DNA of 5,050 nucleotides from an uncultured Coriobacteriales bacterium (GTDB lineage Bacteria; Actinomycetota; Coriobacteriia; Coriobacteriales; UMGS124): contig CAIFEU010000172.1 of NCBI GenBank assembly GCA_903789505.1, positions 1 through 5,050 on the forward strand. Reading direction: 5' to 3'. Shown here one piece after another: positions 4,999 through 5,050 of this stretch; position 1 is the first letter of the stretch; the number at the start of each line of letters is the position of its first letter. The notes under the pieces are model-generated. The model ran no database searches, was not told the DNA's origin, and saw only the letters and a program-made list of their open reading frames with translations. Made by a program: the position numbers and the translations under genes.

Positions 4999-5043
4999 AG
5001 ACGAAGGGCCCCCCCCCCCCCGGCAGGGGCCCGGGGGGCGTCT
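4999..5043 (+). terminator. Strong GC stem-loop, probable terminator, possibly bidirectional
   Basis: AGACG (4999-5003) pairs with CGTCT (5039-5043), and inside it GGGCCCC (5006-5012) pairs with GGGGCCC (5026-5032). A C-run and a G-run allow alternative registers. On the + strand only GTATGTT follows. On the opposite strand CGTCTTTGAGG follows the stem, so it may equally terminate a convergent gene beyond the window. Confidence 0.55.
5009..5021 (+). repeat. 13-base poly-C tract
   Basis: Thirteen consecutive C occupy 5009-5021 within the terminal stem-loop, with a G-run of six at 5033-5038. Homopolymers this long are prone to replication slippage and to sequencing length errors, so the exact count should be treated with caution. 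No supported coding region contains it. Confidence 0.85.
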
Positions 5044-5050
5044 GTATGTT

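Noticed and set aside
4980..5050. Frame beginning MSQGASK running off the window edge through the poly-C tract
   Set aside because: It passes through a strong terminator-like stem and consists of Pro/Gly repeats from homopolymers; no good RBS.

Overview
This 5,050-base window is GC-rich, gene-dense bacterial DNA in which every supported gene lies on the + strand. The codon bias, the short GC-rich intergenic hairpins and the family types (a HEAT-only protein, a membrane-anchored SurA-like protein with a Gly/Gln/Pro tail, and a SPASM-type radical SAM protein common in anaerobes) suggest an anaerobic actinobacterium of the Coriobacteriia (Olsenella/Atopobium/Collinsella-like). That placement is inference from remembered family distributions, not a search result.

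Layout: (1) 1-916, the C-terminal RlmK-type methyltransferase half of the 23S rRNA methyltransferase RlmKL; its 5' part lies outside the window. A strong GC hairpin begins at its stop codon. (2) 917-1233, an intergenic region with a -10-like TACAAT, a 10-bp hairpin and a possible pseudoknot touching the ribosome binding site of the next gene. (3) 1234-1842, a small soluble HEAT-repeat protein. (4) 1951-3072, a single-pass membrane protein with a disordered cytoplasmic N-terminus and an extracytoplasmic SurA-N/trigger-factor-like domain; it probably shares a transcript with the HEAT gene. (5) 3073-3480, a 408-base gap with a terminator-like structure, then a conspicuously AT-richer stretch (about 42% GC over 3211-3320 by hand count) holding three operator-like dyads, an extended -10 promoter candidate and a structured leader. 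(6) 3481-4887, a radical SAM/SPASM enzyme of a recognisable but, to my knowledge, functionally unassigned family. (7) 4888-5050, a run of hairpins ending in a probable terminator that contains a 13-base C homopolymer.

The genes do not form one obvious pathway. The first is rRNA modification housekeeping; the HEAT and SurA-like genes may be a scaffold/chaperone pair by adjacency only; the radical SAM gene looks like an independently regulated single-gene unit, and its upstream region is the most unusual part of the window. No mobile element, CRISPR array, tRNA or rRNA was seen.
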